A DNA stretch of 64,000 nucleotides from NCBI GenBank assembly GCA_036250195.1, contig JAVHZZ010000010.1, positions 81,203,257 to 81,267,256 on the forward strand, in the 5' to 3' direction. Below the pieces are notes generated by a model. That model was not told where the DNA came from and ran no database searches. It saw only the letters and a program-made list of their open reading frames with translations. This DNA is from Mixophyes australis. Its lineage: Eukaryota; Chordata; Amphibia; Anura; Limnodynastidae. Below, piece by piece: positions 47,851-59,900 of this stretch; within the stretch, counting starts at the first letter, position 1, and every line of letters starts with the position of its first letter. Position numbers and translations under genes: made by a program.

Positions 47851-48048
47851 TTATGCGTGAATCCAGGTGTCTCTTTCCTGTACTTTCACTGCCATGGGAG
47901 TCGTTAACAGGACTTGATAAGGACCCTTGTATCTGGGTTCAAGACTTCTCCTGATGTGCTTTCTCACGACCACCCAGCCCCCCAGGGTGCAGTTTATGGG
48001 TACCTGTATCAAAATTAGGGTTTGCAATGGAGGAGAATATTTGACCAT
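47851..48048 (-). pseudogene. ERV pol: integrase C-terminal domain
   Basis: Reads [20 protein letters not shown], then [14 protein letters not shown] and a TWIHA end, the SH3-like domain and pol terminus typical of gammaretroviral integrases (DNA binding). The frame is open for 65 codons. Confidence 0.9.
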
Positions 48049-48174
48049 GTATTTCAGTTAGTTGTTTCTATAATAAGGCAACATAATTCAACAAATCACT
48101 ATATACATGGTGTAGTTGCTATGGAAAATAACAGCCTGTTCTGTTTGCTGTGCCAAACAATATCTCATATGGTG

Positions 48175-48378
48175 TTAAACCTGTGTCTTTCCTAGCAGTA
48201 TTTTTTTACTGAGTGCAGGTAAACATGAGATCCATGGCAGACCTGTTTCAGCCATTATTTTCTGCATTTTCAATTTCAGTGTACCATTAAGGCGCTCCAC
48301 ACATCCTGAACTTTGGGATCTGTAGGGGGTGTGATAGTTTCTGGAATCCTTGCCCCGTAAAGTGTATCCCTCTGTCAC
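48175..48378 (-). pseudogene. ERV pol: integrase catalytic core, C-terminal part
   Basis: Contains YHTPYRSQSSGCVERLNGTL; the Glu in VER is the third residue of the D,D-35-E catalytic triad. The upstream Asp residues are not found in one frame, so the core is broken between here and 48573. Confidence 0.88.
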
Positions 48379-48572
48379 TTACAATGACCTCTGGTACACC
48401 ATATCATCAGATTACCTCATTCGCAATTTTCTTGGCTAATGCTTTAGCATTTGCTTTTCTATACAGCCATGTCTCCAGCCAGTGACTAAAGAAGTTGACA
48501 CAGACAAGCACATTCTCAAAGCCCGAGCATTTGGGAAGTTATAAAGTCTATCTGTATCCTCTTATAGGGATA

Positions 48573-48785
48573 TTATGTCTGGGGTGTGCTTTTCCATAGG
48601 ACAGACTTACTCGGGTTACTTTGTGCACAGACTAGGCATTCTGCCACTAACGACTGTGCTGCTTGGGCGAACCCTGGTACTATCCATAAGCTGCTAGTGA
48701 GTACAACCATAGCATCTTTTCCCAGATGCACTTTCTCGTGTGCTATATTGGCCATAATGGGATAAACTACTTTTGGCAGACACAA
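48573..48785 (-). pseudogene. ERV pol: integrase zinc-binding domain
   Basis: HEKVHLGKDAM, followed after about 30 residues by ECLVCAQSN, gives an H-x3-H...C-x2-C zinc site. It lies in the correct position between RNase H and the core. Confidence 0.82.
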
Positions 48786-48979
48786 ACGCTGACCTTTACA
48801 CCACTCCTTGCACTTCTAGTGCTCCATGTATTGCCCAAGTCTTTTTCTTATTTTCTGTTGCTTGTCTTTCCATAAGTTGGAGTGTGCTCTGGTCAAACAG
48901 GGGTCAGGGGGTCACCATGTAAATAGACTCCCCTTGGGGTACTGGGGCTATGGCGGCTTCTCGTGCGGCCTGGTCTATT

Positions 48980-49423
48980 TCACTTAGCTTCGGGGGTAGT
49001 ATCTCTGTGTGTGTCTTCACCTTCATCACTGTTTGGAGGACAGCTGGAATGCAGTGAACAGTGCCCTGGTATGTTCATCATATTGACTGGTTTGCTTGCT
49101 GAACCCATAAGGTCCCTACTTTTCCATACAGGGCCATAATCATGCGCAATTACAAATGCATAACTTGAATCAGTGTAAATATTTACTCTTTGTCCTTTTT
49201 CATATATGCATGCAAGTGTCAGGGCCTTTAGTTCAGCTTCTTGTGCTGACATGTGACTCGGTAGAGTCTGTTGAATCACTATTTCTGTGTGTGTGGTTAC
49301 AACACACCCTGTATACGGGACAGGATCTATGTGATAGTGTGAACCATCTACAAAAAGAGTGATGTCTGCATCTGGTAATGGTTTATCTTTAATGTGAGAT
49401 AAAACCAAAGATTCTTGTTTCAT
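48980..49423 (-). pseudogene. ERV pol: RNase H domain
   Basis: The longest retroviral frame left (147 codons). LFVDGSHYH has the first Asp, AQEAELKALTLAC the Glu and VNIYTDSSYAFVIAHDYGPV the second catalytic Asp, in the usual spacing. The last 30 codons leave the family pattern, suggesting a frameshift near the end. Confidence 0.9.
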
Positions 49424-49442
49424 TAGTTCTATGCAATCATGT

Positions 49443-49709
49443 TCAGAAAAATTTTGTTTGCATTTTTTTTTTTTCTTTCTTTCTGTTCAAGCTGGAATGG
49501 AATTCCCCCAAATCCCTAGGGTAACCCCAATATATACAGGTACTTCTCCCATCTTTTGAAACTTGCTGCAATAAGGCAGCAGGATTCAACATTGTGCACT
49601 GCTTAAGTGTAACGTTACTGGGAGTAAGCAGTGCTACTTCATTAGGATAGGCTTCAGTAAGGAGCATGTGGAATCCAAGGAAAAGGTTCTTGGTTTCTGA
49701 GTTCCACAA
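49443..49709 (-). pseudogene. ERV pol: RT-RNase H connection fragment
   Basis: VALLTPSNVTLKQCTMLNPA and ALLQQ match the connection region just before RNase H in gammaretroviruses. The end runs into a Lys-rich low-complexity stretch caused by an A/G-rich tract (about 49462-49486). Confidence 0.75.
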
Positions 49710-50301
49710 AGTTTACACTCATTAGATGGAGTGTACAGTACAACGGTTAAGACAGATGTGGTAACTTTAATTCTTCTGGAAGAGAAACACTTAGCTTAAA
49801 TAACCTGTTAATAAGCCACATCATCAGTTCTATTAGTGTATATAATAATGTGTTGGGCCACAATACTCACAAACACATTCCTGCATTGGGTGTAAACCCC
49901 TGTAGTCATGGGTTGCTCTTTTCTTTATTTGGTTGGGTTAAACTTTCATATTAGAATTTTCTAATTATGTATAATGATCTATACATTACTATGGGCCTGA
50001 GTCTGGTTCTTCCAAACTTGGCTTTCCTTTCTAGTCTAGTACACATCTACAGCGCACAGCAAAGGAAAATAACGTGCAATCTATATTCCTCCTGCTAATA
50101 TCAATGAACTCCCCTCTCTGGTCTCCCTTGGACCTTTAAAAAACTTAAAATACAGTTTACTCAGATTCCCCTTGTCTGAAGGTCTTAACATATATCTGTG
50201 AACATGAGAGGCTCTGGGGCCTCTTGTGCTTCCTTTTTTTTTTTGTCTTCTAATAAAAAAAGGAAAGGGAGGAAGAAAATACACAGTGCGCTCGGCAAGT
50301 G
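49710..50301 (-). other. Interruption inside ERV pol
   Basis: About 590 bases separate two connection-domain pieces that are normally near-contiguous. A T/A-rich mirrored stretch (50231-50266) lies within. No terminal repeats or target duplication were recognised, so it may be an insertion or simply unrecognisable pol sequence. Confidence 0.45.
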
Positions 50302-50595
50302 TTATATGTCACTCATTTCACAATAGGAGGGAATGTCCTTTGTGCTGTATATCTTCATACTTAGTAAATCTGGCCGGTAACAAATGTTTTGCTTGTGCTT
50401 GGTTTCTGTCACAACGTACGATACCGTTAAGGTAACTGGGTGTCCTAGCACAATATCTATACTCTTTTCAAGCACTAAAGCAGAGTAGTATGCAAGTGAC
50501 CTTAGCTTGCGACCATGTATTTGTGTCAGTACTCCTTGTACATGTGCACTGACTTCATAACAAAATAATGTGAAAGGCTTGTCATAATCTGGCAA
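50302..50595 (-). pseudogene. ERV pol: end of reverse transcriptase
   Basis: PDYDKPFTLFCYEVSAHVQG, then VLTQIHGRKLRSLAYYSA and IDIVLGHPVTLTV follow the gammaretroviral RT thumb/connection pattern. The polymerase active-site motif is upstream (higher coordinates) and not recognisable. Confidence 0.85.
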
Positions 50596-53316
50596 AGCCA
50601 GTGCTGGCGCTGAAGTTATTTCAGCTTAAAATTGGTTAAACATTTGGTTCTGCTCAGAGGAGAGTATAAATGGCTTGCTATGATCCAGAAGTGCTAATGC
50701 AGGAGCACATACAATTGCTCTTAAAGTCTTAAATCTTTTTCATTTCTGTAAAAATATAGAATTCCCATCAATGCATTACCATACCCACAATAAAAAGAAT
50801 TATTTACAGTATATGACAATTATAGCACAGTAAATAAGGGCAGTAAATGTCTTTACAAACACTGATTTACTCAAAACTGTAATGAGGATACAAATAAAAA
50901 CCTTTTGCTTTCTGCACATACAGAAAAACCACCTAGTTCATGCATTTGCTATGCGAATAGCACATAAACTCTAATATCTCTTTCCAAAACAAGGTAATCA
51001 TTACTCAGAAGAGTTTACGTTATTTAAATCCTTCATTAGTTTATACTTATGTTTGTTGTGGTGCAAAGATGGTGCATTGGAAGTTAAATCAATGCAATCT
51101 GGATTGCCTAATGGGTCTTTGCAGCTGGAGACCTGTGAATAAAAAAACTTTTGCATAGAGATTAACATTTATTTACTAGGAATTACTGTAACTGTAACAT
51201 GCGTGTATACTGTTATCAGGTAACCAGTGAACAGCTGCTAAAAGCTTAACTGTGACGCTATGCGTTCCATGCCTTGATTTCCTCAAAGGGGCAGTCCCTA
51301 ATTTCACAAATAGAGAATGTCAAAGTGACGAGACCTGGGCGAGTGTTCAAAGCCACTCCTTTCTTATCATCTCTTAGTACAGCCCTTTTAAATGACACTA
51401 ATTAAATTTCCGGGTTTAGAAACATTCAATCTGGAATCTTGGTTCCAAGTATTCAACCATTTTAAAAGCAGCACTGTCTCATAAATCAGAGTACTCTCGT
51501 TAGACACAATACATTGTGTCTGTAAATCATTCAACATTTTCTCAACAAAATCTCTCTCCCGTGACCAAATATTCACACATATTTCTAGATTCTGTGATTT
51601 TCGTGTTCAAAGTAAAAATATATTCACTTAAGTCTCGCTCACAGACAACATTTTATCTCGTAACATTTCTTTAAAGGCATAACAAACCCTCCTGATTTCT
51701 GAGAACATTCATCAGCGCCATTTTAACACAGATAAAAACAGCATGTAAGCTCACTCCCACAATTCTCAACTTCATTAAAGAGAAAGCTATATTTCTGAAC
51801 TTCAGAAACAAAATTATTTTGTTCAAATACAGAAACGGCTTGTTGGATCCCAGCCAGCTTTGTTCTGACACTAGTACTTATAGTGATAATGTACATTATT
51901 TACAATCTTGTCCGTGCAATCGGACCAAACATTTTAAAACTTCTTTTGTATCTTTTTAAAAGCTTATCATTAAGCAATGAATGTACAACTTTTTCAACCT
52001 TGAAACATGTCTCTTGTAAAAAAACGGACAAGACAGACAAACATTGTGATTTAAAGTAAATCAAACATCTCCCTTATAGAGCACTAAGACAGAGAACAAA
52101 CAATGTGAATTATCACGGATCTCTCTCACACGCAATAAGACGGAGACAAAACTCACATACAGAGAAAGAAAACTTAACTGACATCTTCCAGCCTACTGCT
52201 GTGGAACTACAAGTCCCAGCATTACACTAAATACAAGTTAGCTTCAACATGTTATCATCAATCAGCACTCCGGACACATTTTTTCAATTAAATCAAACAT
52301 TGTCAAAAAACAAAAAACAGTGTGCTTCTTATCTCAACACACTGAAATCATTTACACAGAATAAGGGAGGGGCACATTTCACTTATTCAGCTGCACAAGA
52401 TCAAACATACATTTATAATATACAACCTACTTGATTCATTATTCAGCTTCCGATGCATTTAGCATATCCACATATATTTCGACTTTTCAGATCTCTTAAC
52501 TTTCCTGTGCCACCTCAAACAATCTCTTGGGGTTTGATCTCAATACCCCTTTGTTCTTGTCACATTACCACTTGCAACACCTTTGTTTCTCCATCCACAC
52601 ATATCTTTGGCTATCCCCGCTTTCTTGAAAAATTCCCTGCAGACCTTCTACTCCCCCATTTCCTTAAGTCTTTGTGCATCATATCTATGAGGGAGCTGCT
52701 GTCATTTGTTTACTATCTATATTACTCGTATTGACAGTATTCTGTTGAGTCCAAATCGGGACTCTTATCTAGTTTCTGTGGGTTGTCCTTGCACTGGACG
52801 TCCCGTTCTGTGGACTCCTTGTACTGGATGTCCGTGCTAAATAGCTTCTTTGACAGTATCTGGGACGAAGGTCTTTTGGAAATCTCTCTTACACAATTTG
52901 GGCAGATTACAGAATCTCCCTTCTTTGATATACCTCTGGGGATGGTGTCTAAAATGTTCACTCAATGTTAACTCTCTAAATCCCTCTATTCCATTACATG
53001 CTTCTTTGATCAATGTCTTATGTGACTTTTATGCTTTATACATCATACATAGGTACAAACACATGCACTCAAAATTCAATCATCTTTCAAAAATCTAATC
53101 AACAATACAATTACAGTAAACAAATTGGGTTAATACTGTATTATATTAATCAGATGATACTTGAGACTCACAAATTCGCGTGTCAGGTGCCTCAGACAGA
53201 CATGAGGTGACCCAGACTAGGAAGACCAACGAGTAGAAATCTACTGACCGCGGATGTTGGGGTTCAATGTGCTGGGAAACCTCCGTTGTCTGTCTTGTAG
53301 CCTGCTGGACAGCGAA
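50596..53316 (-). pseudogene. ERV gag-pro-RT region, unrecognisable
   Basis: By position this should carry gag, protease and the RT palm. Only short frames survive (for example 52722-52961, with an ICPNC motif), and none could be assigned. It is AT-rich with many stops. Confidence 0.45.
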
Positions 53317-53334
53317 TCTCTGTGGCGACCTCCA
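53317..53334 (-). promoter_or_regulatory. ERV primer-binding-site candidate
   Basis: Three bases inside the 5' LTR the minus strand reads TGGAGGTCGCCACAGAGA. TGG start and spacing fit a tRNA-primed site. TGGAGG resembles the 3' end of threonine tRNAs (..CCTCCA) rather than the proline tRNA common in this virus group. Assignment is tentative. Confidence 0.55.
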
Positions 53335-53337
53335 AGT

Positions 53338-53912
53338 TGTCAGATCTGAAATTCTGACCCAAGTCTGCCTGTGGTGTCAAGTATATCTGGAAGCGCTTCA
53401 ATCAGCTGGAGAGAATTGACACAGACCAAGTTCTGTATACAAGGAATATTCTCTAGTTTATTGATACAAAGATACAGGTTTTTATAGGCTACTGTATAAA
53501 TGAATCCTACGTCATATGCATACAATAGTTTATACCACTAGTTTATGAGAAGCGCTACTGATTAACTTTCTCACGTATTCTTGAGGTGTTTACTTTTCTC
53601 CCCCTTCTAAGGACAGATGAGCCTATTATTTCTTATCTCAAGGGGACTTGGAGATATGCTATGTGCAACACCAAGGATACAGCTCCTATACTACCAGCTG
53701 GATATGAAGCTCATTATTGTTTTCATAACTGGTTACATTCTTCAGGTGTTCCCTATTAGTTCAACTTCAAGGCCATAGGCTCACATATTGCAAAACTGCA
53801 AGTTAACAGAAAAATGAATAATCTCTTCTAGCAAATAATATTTCTATACAAGTTACAATAAAATGGCTGAACAAAGGCCTTATGAGGCCTTAACAAAAAA
53901 TCATATTTAACA
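53338..53912 (-). repeat. ERV 5' LTR
   Basis: 575 bp. TATAAAA at 53480-53486 and AATAAA at 53457-53462 on the minus strand. This LTR would drive transcription leftwards. The right edge CA at 53911-53912 is followed by the AACC duplication. Confidence 0.95.
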
Positions 53913-53916
53913 AACC

Positions 53917-55609
53917 CAAAGGTGAAGGACTGTCATTATATTAAACATGTTGCAGGACATTTCAATGATGAAGTCGGTTTTTAGTATGCAAGAAATATTT
54001 AATTCTTCTCGGTTTCCTGAAAATGAGTCTTCATGCATACATTAGAAGAATTTGCACAAATCACTTTCAGTCATAAATCATCAGCATAACATAAAATTGT
54101 ACTAAAGTGGTCTGTTCTTTGCTAGGTCAAACATTTTTAATGTCGGACTGCAGAGAAAAACTCTCTCTCTATGCGTTTTCTCTTTCACTAAGTGATTAAG
54201 AAACTAATACTATTGGCAAAATACACTACATAATACCTATTAAGTACCCAGATATGGTTTTATTACAATCAGTTGGAAATTAATCAGTTATGCAATGGGA
54301 AATTTACTCAATGGTTTCATAGTGTCACGTCTCAGAGGTCTTAGACTACATCCAGATGGACATATTTTCTGTCGCTTCATCTAGGAGCGTAGGAAATAAG
54401 ATTTTCTCTGACTGTACCTGCCATTTTAGAAAGAAACACTCATAGGCATTTATGAGGTTTAAGTGAATGAAGAGGCAATATAGCAGTGCATTAATAACAT
54501 ATCTAAAGCTTCAGAGTGCTTCAAACACCCATTTGCCTAGATATTGTTTTACAGTAGGGGAATTCCTTTTTGAGTCATTAATGCACACAGGCTTACTTGC
54601 ACAGTGTATAGCAGTGATAGGATGGATGGAACAACGTAGATGTTGAAGGTATTTTACTTATTGCTGCTGAAAATCAGTTCCAGGCATTCACTAGTCTTGA
54701 TTTCCTGTGCTTGCTTACTTTCCTGTTTGTTCCAGCGTCCCTCTTGAACTTTGGTCAACTTTTTTTTATTTTTAGTGACATTGGATCCTGACTCATAGTT
54801 TTCATTGGGGCCCAATAGACTTAAGTGTTGAAGTTAAATAATTGGATGAAGATGATAATCTATAATTTCTGTACATTAATATCGGTTGCCATTGGATTAA
54901 TATTCAACGGAACACTAATCTTAGCAAATAGCAAAATGCAAATAAGTTTAATCTGTTTATATCAATTAATATAAAATATAATGTGATGAAGAAGCTAATT
55001 AATGTTTCCAGCATATTAATTACATCGATTCTGTTTGCAATATTATGAGAACGTTTCTGGTATTATGTATGTAACGTTCGCAAATGGCGAACGCTAGTTA
55101 TAACTAATATTACTTTTCATATAACAACTAGCAACTCCAGTGATGCCATAAAAGAACCAGTTTATACAGGGCCAGGGGTGGGAGCCTGAGGAAAGCACAC
55201 CTGCCCACACATGGAAAGATGACCTCCACCTTAATGAACAATGACCAGAGGAATCAACCAATGGGACGTCGAATACTTGGGAGGTCATGACCCATCGACC
55301 TATGAATGTGGATCTTAATACTGTAACTGTTTACCTCTGTGATGTCACAGCTTTTTATGACTGTCCAGTGTATAAATTGTTCATATCTAGCTTTGAACCC
55401 AGAGTGTTTTAATTGAAGCCTGTGTTGGTGTCAACTGCGCAAACGTATGCATGGGATACTTTGCCTTGTAATCTATACTATACATGTGAACGTATCATTA
55501 GAAAGTCCTTGAAATATGACTGTGAAGTAGTCGAAGAAGACAGATTGTGGTCTTGTGATGAGTTATTGGGAATTTGTTGAATATTAGTAGATAATAAGTC
55601 ATTGTGATT
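53917..55609. other. Intergenic, no gene seen; possible LTR-like piece
   Basis: Mostly AT-rich single-copy sequence. A segment from about 55072 (TGTAACGTTCGCAAATGGCG) to about 55450 has a TATAAATT box and an LTR-like look, but no terminal CA or duplication could be fixed. Confidence 0.4.
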
Positions 55610-55659
55610 TCTCTGCATGGCTCCCTCAGTTCTTATCTTCAGACATCCCCACCATCATC

Positions 55660-55893
55660 ATGGGTGACTTCAACATCCCCTTTGATAACCCACCTTCCAA
55701 AGCTGCTTCCAAACTACTCTCTCTAACATCCTCACTTGACCTCTCCCAGTGGATTGAATCATCTACTCATAAGGATGGCCACTGCCTTGATCTTATTTTC
55801 TCTAGACTATGCTCAGTTTCTAATTTTATTAATACACCCTTCCCCCTCTCGGATCATCACCTTATCAGCTACACTCTCACCCCACTGCTCTAA
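55660..55893 (+). pseudogene. L2 ORF2: endonuclease C-terminal part
   Basis: An APE-type endonuclease remnant that would nick target DNA. MGDFNIPFDNP carries the catalytic Asp/Asn pair, HCLDLIFSR follows, and SDHHLISYTL holds the terminal catalytic Asp-His. A stop follows at 55891. The N-terminal half is missing because of 5' truncation. Confidence 0.88.
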
Positions 55894-56399
55894 CCTCTCT
55901 ACTGTCTAACTCAACCAAGCCTCCTCATACTCGCAGAAATCTTAATTCTATTAATCTTCAACAATTTTCCACTTCTCTACAACACCTTCTCTCCCCTATC
56001 TCTACATTCTCATCCCCTGAGATGGCAGTACCTCATTTTCACCTAACCTTAGCAACGGCCCTTGATCAAGTGGCTCCAGCGACACTACATACTACACGTC
56101 GACTTTGATGTCAACCGTGGCACACCAAAGCAACACGAAATCTTCAAAAACTGTCCCGTAAAGCAGAACGTCACTGGCGTAAATCTCAAAGCTCTAATGA
56201 CTTCTTCACATATACTTCTGTCTACCGCTCCTATCGAAATGCTCTGGACACTGCAAAACAAACATACTTCCAATCTCTTATCTATGCTCAGGCTTCTAAC
56301 CCCAAACGCCTTTTCAATACATTTAATCATCTTCTCAATCCTCCCACCCTGAACCCTCCATCTGCTATCAGTGCTCAGGTTCTTGCTTCCTACTTCAAG

Positions 56400-57927
56400 G
56401 ACAAGATTGATAAGATCAGACTAGAAATAGTATCCTCTTCCTCAACAAGCATTCGGCTCAATTCCTTCCCACTACCCTCTGACACCCTCTCTTCATTTGA
56501 CCCTACAAATGAAGAGGAGATTTCTACTCTCTTCTTATCTTTCTACTCTACCTCCTGTCCTCTTGATCCTATTCCCTCGCAAATTGGTAGATCCCTGTCT
56601 CCTGTACTCATTTCACCTCTAACTCAAATCTGTAATCTCTCACTCACTACTGGCATCTTTCTATCACTATACAAGCATGCAGTGATTACTCCTATTCTAA
56701 AAAAACAAAACTCCGACCCAAACTCTCTCTCAAATTAACGTCCCATCTCTCAGCTCCCTTGCCCCTCCAAGCTTCTATAGAGACTTGCCTACACTCGCCT
56801 CACACGCTTTCTTTCCGCAAACAACCTGTTGGATCCTCTTCAGTCTGGCTTTCGTTCTCAACACTCCACAGAGACTGCGCTGACCAAGGTTGTCAATGAT
56901 CTGATCACTGCTAAAACTGAACGCCATTACTCTCTCCTAATTCTCCTGGATCTTTCGGCTGCATTTGACACCGTTGACCACTCTCTTCTCATACAAACGC
57001 TGCAATCCCTAGGTCTTCAAGACACTGTTCTACCCTGGTTCTCATCCTACCTCTCTAATCGCTCTTTCACTGTTAATTTCTCTGGAGCCACCTCTGCTCC
57101 GCTTCCCCTATCAGTTGGAGTACCACAAGGCTCAGTGCTCGGTCCTCTGCTGTTCTCTATCTATACCGCTTCTCTTGGAAATCTAATAAGTTCCTTTGGC
57201 TTTCAGTATCATCTCTATGCGGATGATACCTAAATCTATCTATCCTCTCCTGATCTCTCGACATCTGTGTTGTCCCGTGTAACTGACTGTCTTTCTGCCA
57301 TATCATCTAGGATGTCCTCTCGCCAACTCAAACTTAATCTTTCTAAAACAGAGTTAATAATATTCCCACCCGCCAACAAGAGCATACCTGACATTTCTAT
57401 CTCTGTTGATAACATGACCATAAATCCCACCCCACAAACTCGCTGCCTAGGTGTAATCCTTGATTCACACCTATCCTTTGTTCCTAAATCCTTTGTTATC
57501 TAAATCATGTTACATACATCTAAAGAACATTTCCAGAATCCGCACATATCTTACGCAAGACACTGCTAAAACCTTAATTCATGCACTTATCATCTCCCGC
57601 ATTGACTATTGCAATTCCCTCCTAACTGGTCTTCCCAAAAACAGACTCAAACCCCTACAATCTATTTTGCATGCTGCGGCAAGACTGATTTTCCTTGCAA
57701 ATCGCTATTCCTCTGTTGAATCACTCTGTATGTCTCTACACTGGCTGCCTGTCTTCTACCGAATCCAATATAAAATACTTTTACTAACCTACAAGGCCAT
57801 CAACAAAGCTGCACCAAAATACATCTCCTCTCTTGTCTCAAAATATCTCCCAACTCGGCAACTCCGTTCTGCAAAAGATCTGCGTCTCTCATCCACCCTC
57901 ATTACATCCTCCCATTCCCGGTTATAG
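56400..57927 (+). pseudogene. L2 ORF2: reverse transcriptase and C-terminus
   Basis: The linker and RT of the LINE. The longest open piece is 56829-57233: [34 protein letters not shown] with the first catalytic Asp, [20 protein letters not shown] and YADDT with the catalytic Asp pair (about 57216-57230). TAA follows where Gln-Ile-Tyr is expected. Reading continues at 57267-57503 (LNLSKTELIIFPP, RCLGVILDSHLSF), then a frameshift and 57520-57927 (LIHALIISRIDYCNSLLTGL, PKNRLKPLQSILHAAARLIF). In an active element it copies RNA at the nicked target. Confidence 0.92.
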
Positions 57928-58391
57928 GACTTTTTTCGGGCTGCACCCACTCTATGGAACTCTCTCCCTCGCGCAATAAGACTCTCCTCTGGTCTACAAA
58001 CTTTAAAGCGTTCTCTGAAAACCTACCTATTCAGAAAAGCTTATAATATTCCTCAACCACCCTCTTAACCTCACTACCTTTAGCCTGTTACTGCCTGTTA
58101 CACAATTTCACACAAGACAACTACCCCCTGACCAACATTGTTGTGTGACAGGATCATTTAGCTTATGAGTCACCTTACCTTTGCAGTCTGGCTGTGCCAA
58201 GATGCAAAATGTATACTTAACCTCATGTGTCAAACTCCCATTGTCCCATAGATTGTAAGCTTGCGAGCAGGGCCTTCTCACCTCTTTGTCTGTTTTACCC
58301 AGTTTGTTTATTAGTTTATTATGTTTGTCCCCAATTGTAAAGCGCTACGGAATATGTTAAATGATATAAATAAATGATGATGATGATGATT

Positions 58392-59760
58392 GTGATTGTG
58401 CACATTATGGAAGCCTTTGCATTGGTTTGATTGACAGTCAGAGAGACATGGCAATAGCTTAGCGAAAGAATGGTAAATTGACCTGGCAGCAGTCTTTATT
58501 GATAGAAGTGCCAGATTGATTAGATTGTCCACATAGCCTATGGCCCAGAACATTTGGGAAGTATAAAGATCTGGAAATAGTTTTTCGGTTCTTGGTTTGT
58601 GGCAATTCTTACAATCCTTTACGGTGACTTTTTGAAGACTCACTTCATGTGTGGATTTGTCAATGTAGGGTTATTTTTACAGCTCAGACATTGTCAAAGC
58701 CATTATCCTTTGCTAAGGCCTGACAATGTCTTGATCTGATTTCGTAGTGACAGGATATGATGACTCAAGAGGCCAGAGGAAATAAGTACTCCTAGACAGC
58801 TATGTTGAGTGGCGAGGACACCCGAGAGGAAATGGCATAAAGAAAGTCAATGAAATTAATTATACGGAATGGGCATGGCCAGGAAAGGAAGAGAATTTCT
58901 GTCCTAGCAGACGGCGATGACCTATTTTGATACGTTTATGTACAGTTGATAGTTAAGGGTCTATTTATTAATGTGCGGTGATAAGGCTGACTTTCTAAAG
59001 CTGCTTGTCTCCCAGAGAGAGAATATGCTCAATCAGCGCAAATTATTATTAAAATGTCACTGAGGCAACTGAGTGATACTCGTCTGCTTGTCCCGGAGCA
59101 ACATGAGTTAACTTACCGCTTCACCAGGCCATTCGTTAAACAGCCCCGAGAGAGTGACTTTCTGGACATGTCCATGGAGGATTGAGATTTTTGGGTAAGC
59201 TGAGGCCGAGGATCAATATTCACATCTGGCTGGTTTATGTGCGAATTGTAGACAACTGCTGTGTAAGCGTCAGTCTGATGCAGCCATGCTGTTAACAGTA
59301 AATCCAGCCATGGTGCTGCCTCCTATTAGTGGCAGTGCGGAGGGATGTGTGGAAACCTGTGGGAGTGTTAACTCGTTGGACGCCATTTTAAAATTTGAGT
59401 ACCAGGAGGGGACTAAAATTATTATATGACTATGTGTTTTCCTTATATGCTAGCATGCATTATTCCTATTTAGTGAGATTGTTGTGTTAGTTGCTGTTAA
59501 CCTCCTGGGAAGGTAAAATAAACATACTTACTTTTCAGCAATCTTAGTGTGAGCTTAGATTTCTACCAGGCAGTGGTACATAGTCCCCCGTTTTATAGTC
59601 CCTATTACAGACATAGGTGAGGGGAAATCAGACAAAAATGGTCCTTGGGATAATCCTTTTTCCAGATCCCTGAAATACAACATAAAACTTCTTGGATACT
59701 ATGTAGAGCTCTTCAGGCAGCATTTCTCCAGCAGGAAAACTGTCTTGAAATCTTGCGGGG
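58392..59760. other. Intergenic, no gene seen
   Basis: No recognised gene or repeat ends. A His-rich short frame on the minus strand near 58311-58643 is a by-product of the GATGAT tail. Confidence 0.6.
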
Positions 59761-59900
59761 GGGGGATTCAATTATAGTCGGAGTGCCTCTTGAACGGTCA
59801 TGAAGGACCCCAATATGGGTGCAAGGAGACATCCGCGATGTTGCTGTATCGGGGAAAATACGCAGCCGCGATGTTCAGAGGAACATAATTGAATTCCCCC
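59761..59900. mobile_element. Short MITE with GGGGGATTCAATT ends
   Basis: GGGGGATTCAATTATAG on the left and ATAATTGAATTCCCCC on the right are inverted, with CCGCGATGTT repeated inside (59833 and 59867). Similar in style to the GGGGCATATTCAATT group. Confidence 0.7.

Larger units (their letters stand above)
46429..53912 (-). mobile_element. Endogenous retrovirus, gammaretrovirus-like (class I), LTR to LTR
   Basis: A 7484-bp provirus on the minus strand. Two 575-bp LTRs begin TG and end CA. AACC flanks both sides (46425-46428 and 53913-53916); a 4-bp duplication is typical of gammaretroviruses. A primer-binding-like site follows the 5' LTR and a purine tract precedes the 3' LTR. Pol pieces (RT end, RNase H, integrase) appear in the expected order from 50595 down to 47851 but in several frames with stops. 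Only about 850 bp separates the integrase end from the 3' LTR, too little for a full env. The gag region (about 51-53.3 kb) has no open frame I recognise. The copy is coding-defective. Confidence 0.93.
55610..58391 (+). mobile_element. L2-clade LINE, 5'-truncated, nearly intact 3' half
   Basis: A non-LTR retrotransposon lacking ORF1 and the first part of the endonuclease. The protein order is endonuclease end (GDFN, then SDHHL), linker, reverse transcriptase ([28 protein letters not shown]), the C-terminal TLITSSHSRL region, and a 3' tail GTAAAGCGCTACGG ending in ATAAATGATGATGATGATG. Stops and frameshifts are few (for example TAA right after YADDT), so the insertion is moderately young. The fragments at 45366 and 20985 are its relatives. 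Confidence 0.93.

Noticed and set aside
55072..55450. Possible solo LTR (TGTAACG start, TATAAATT box)
   Set aside because: No convincing CA end, AATAAA signal or target duplication could be found.
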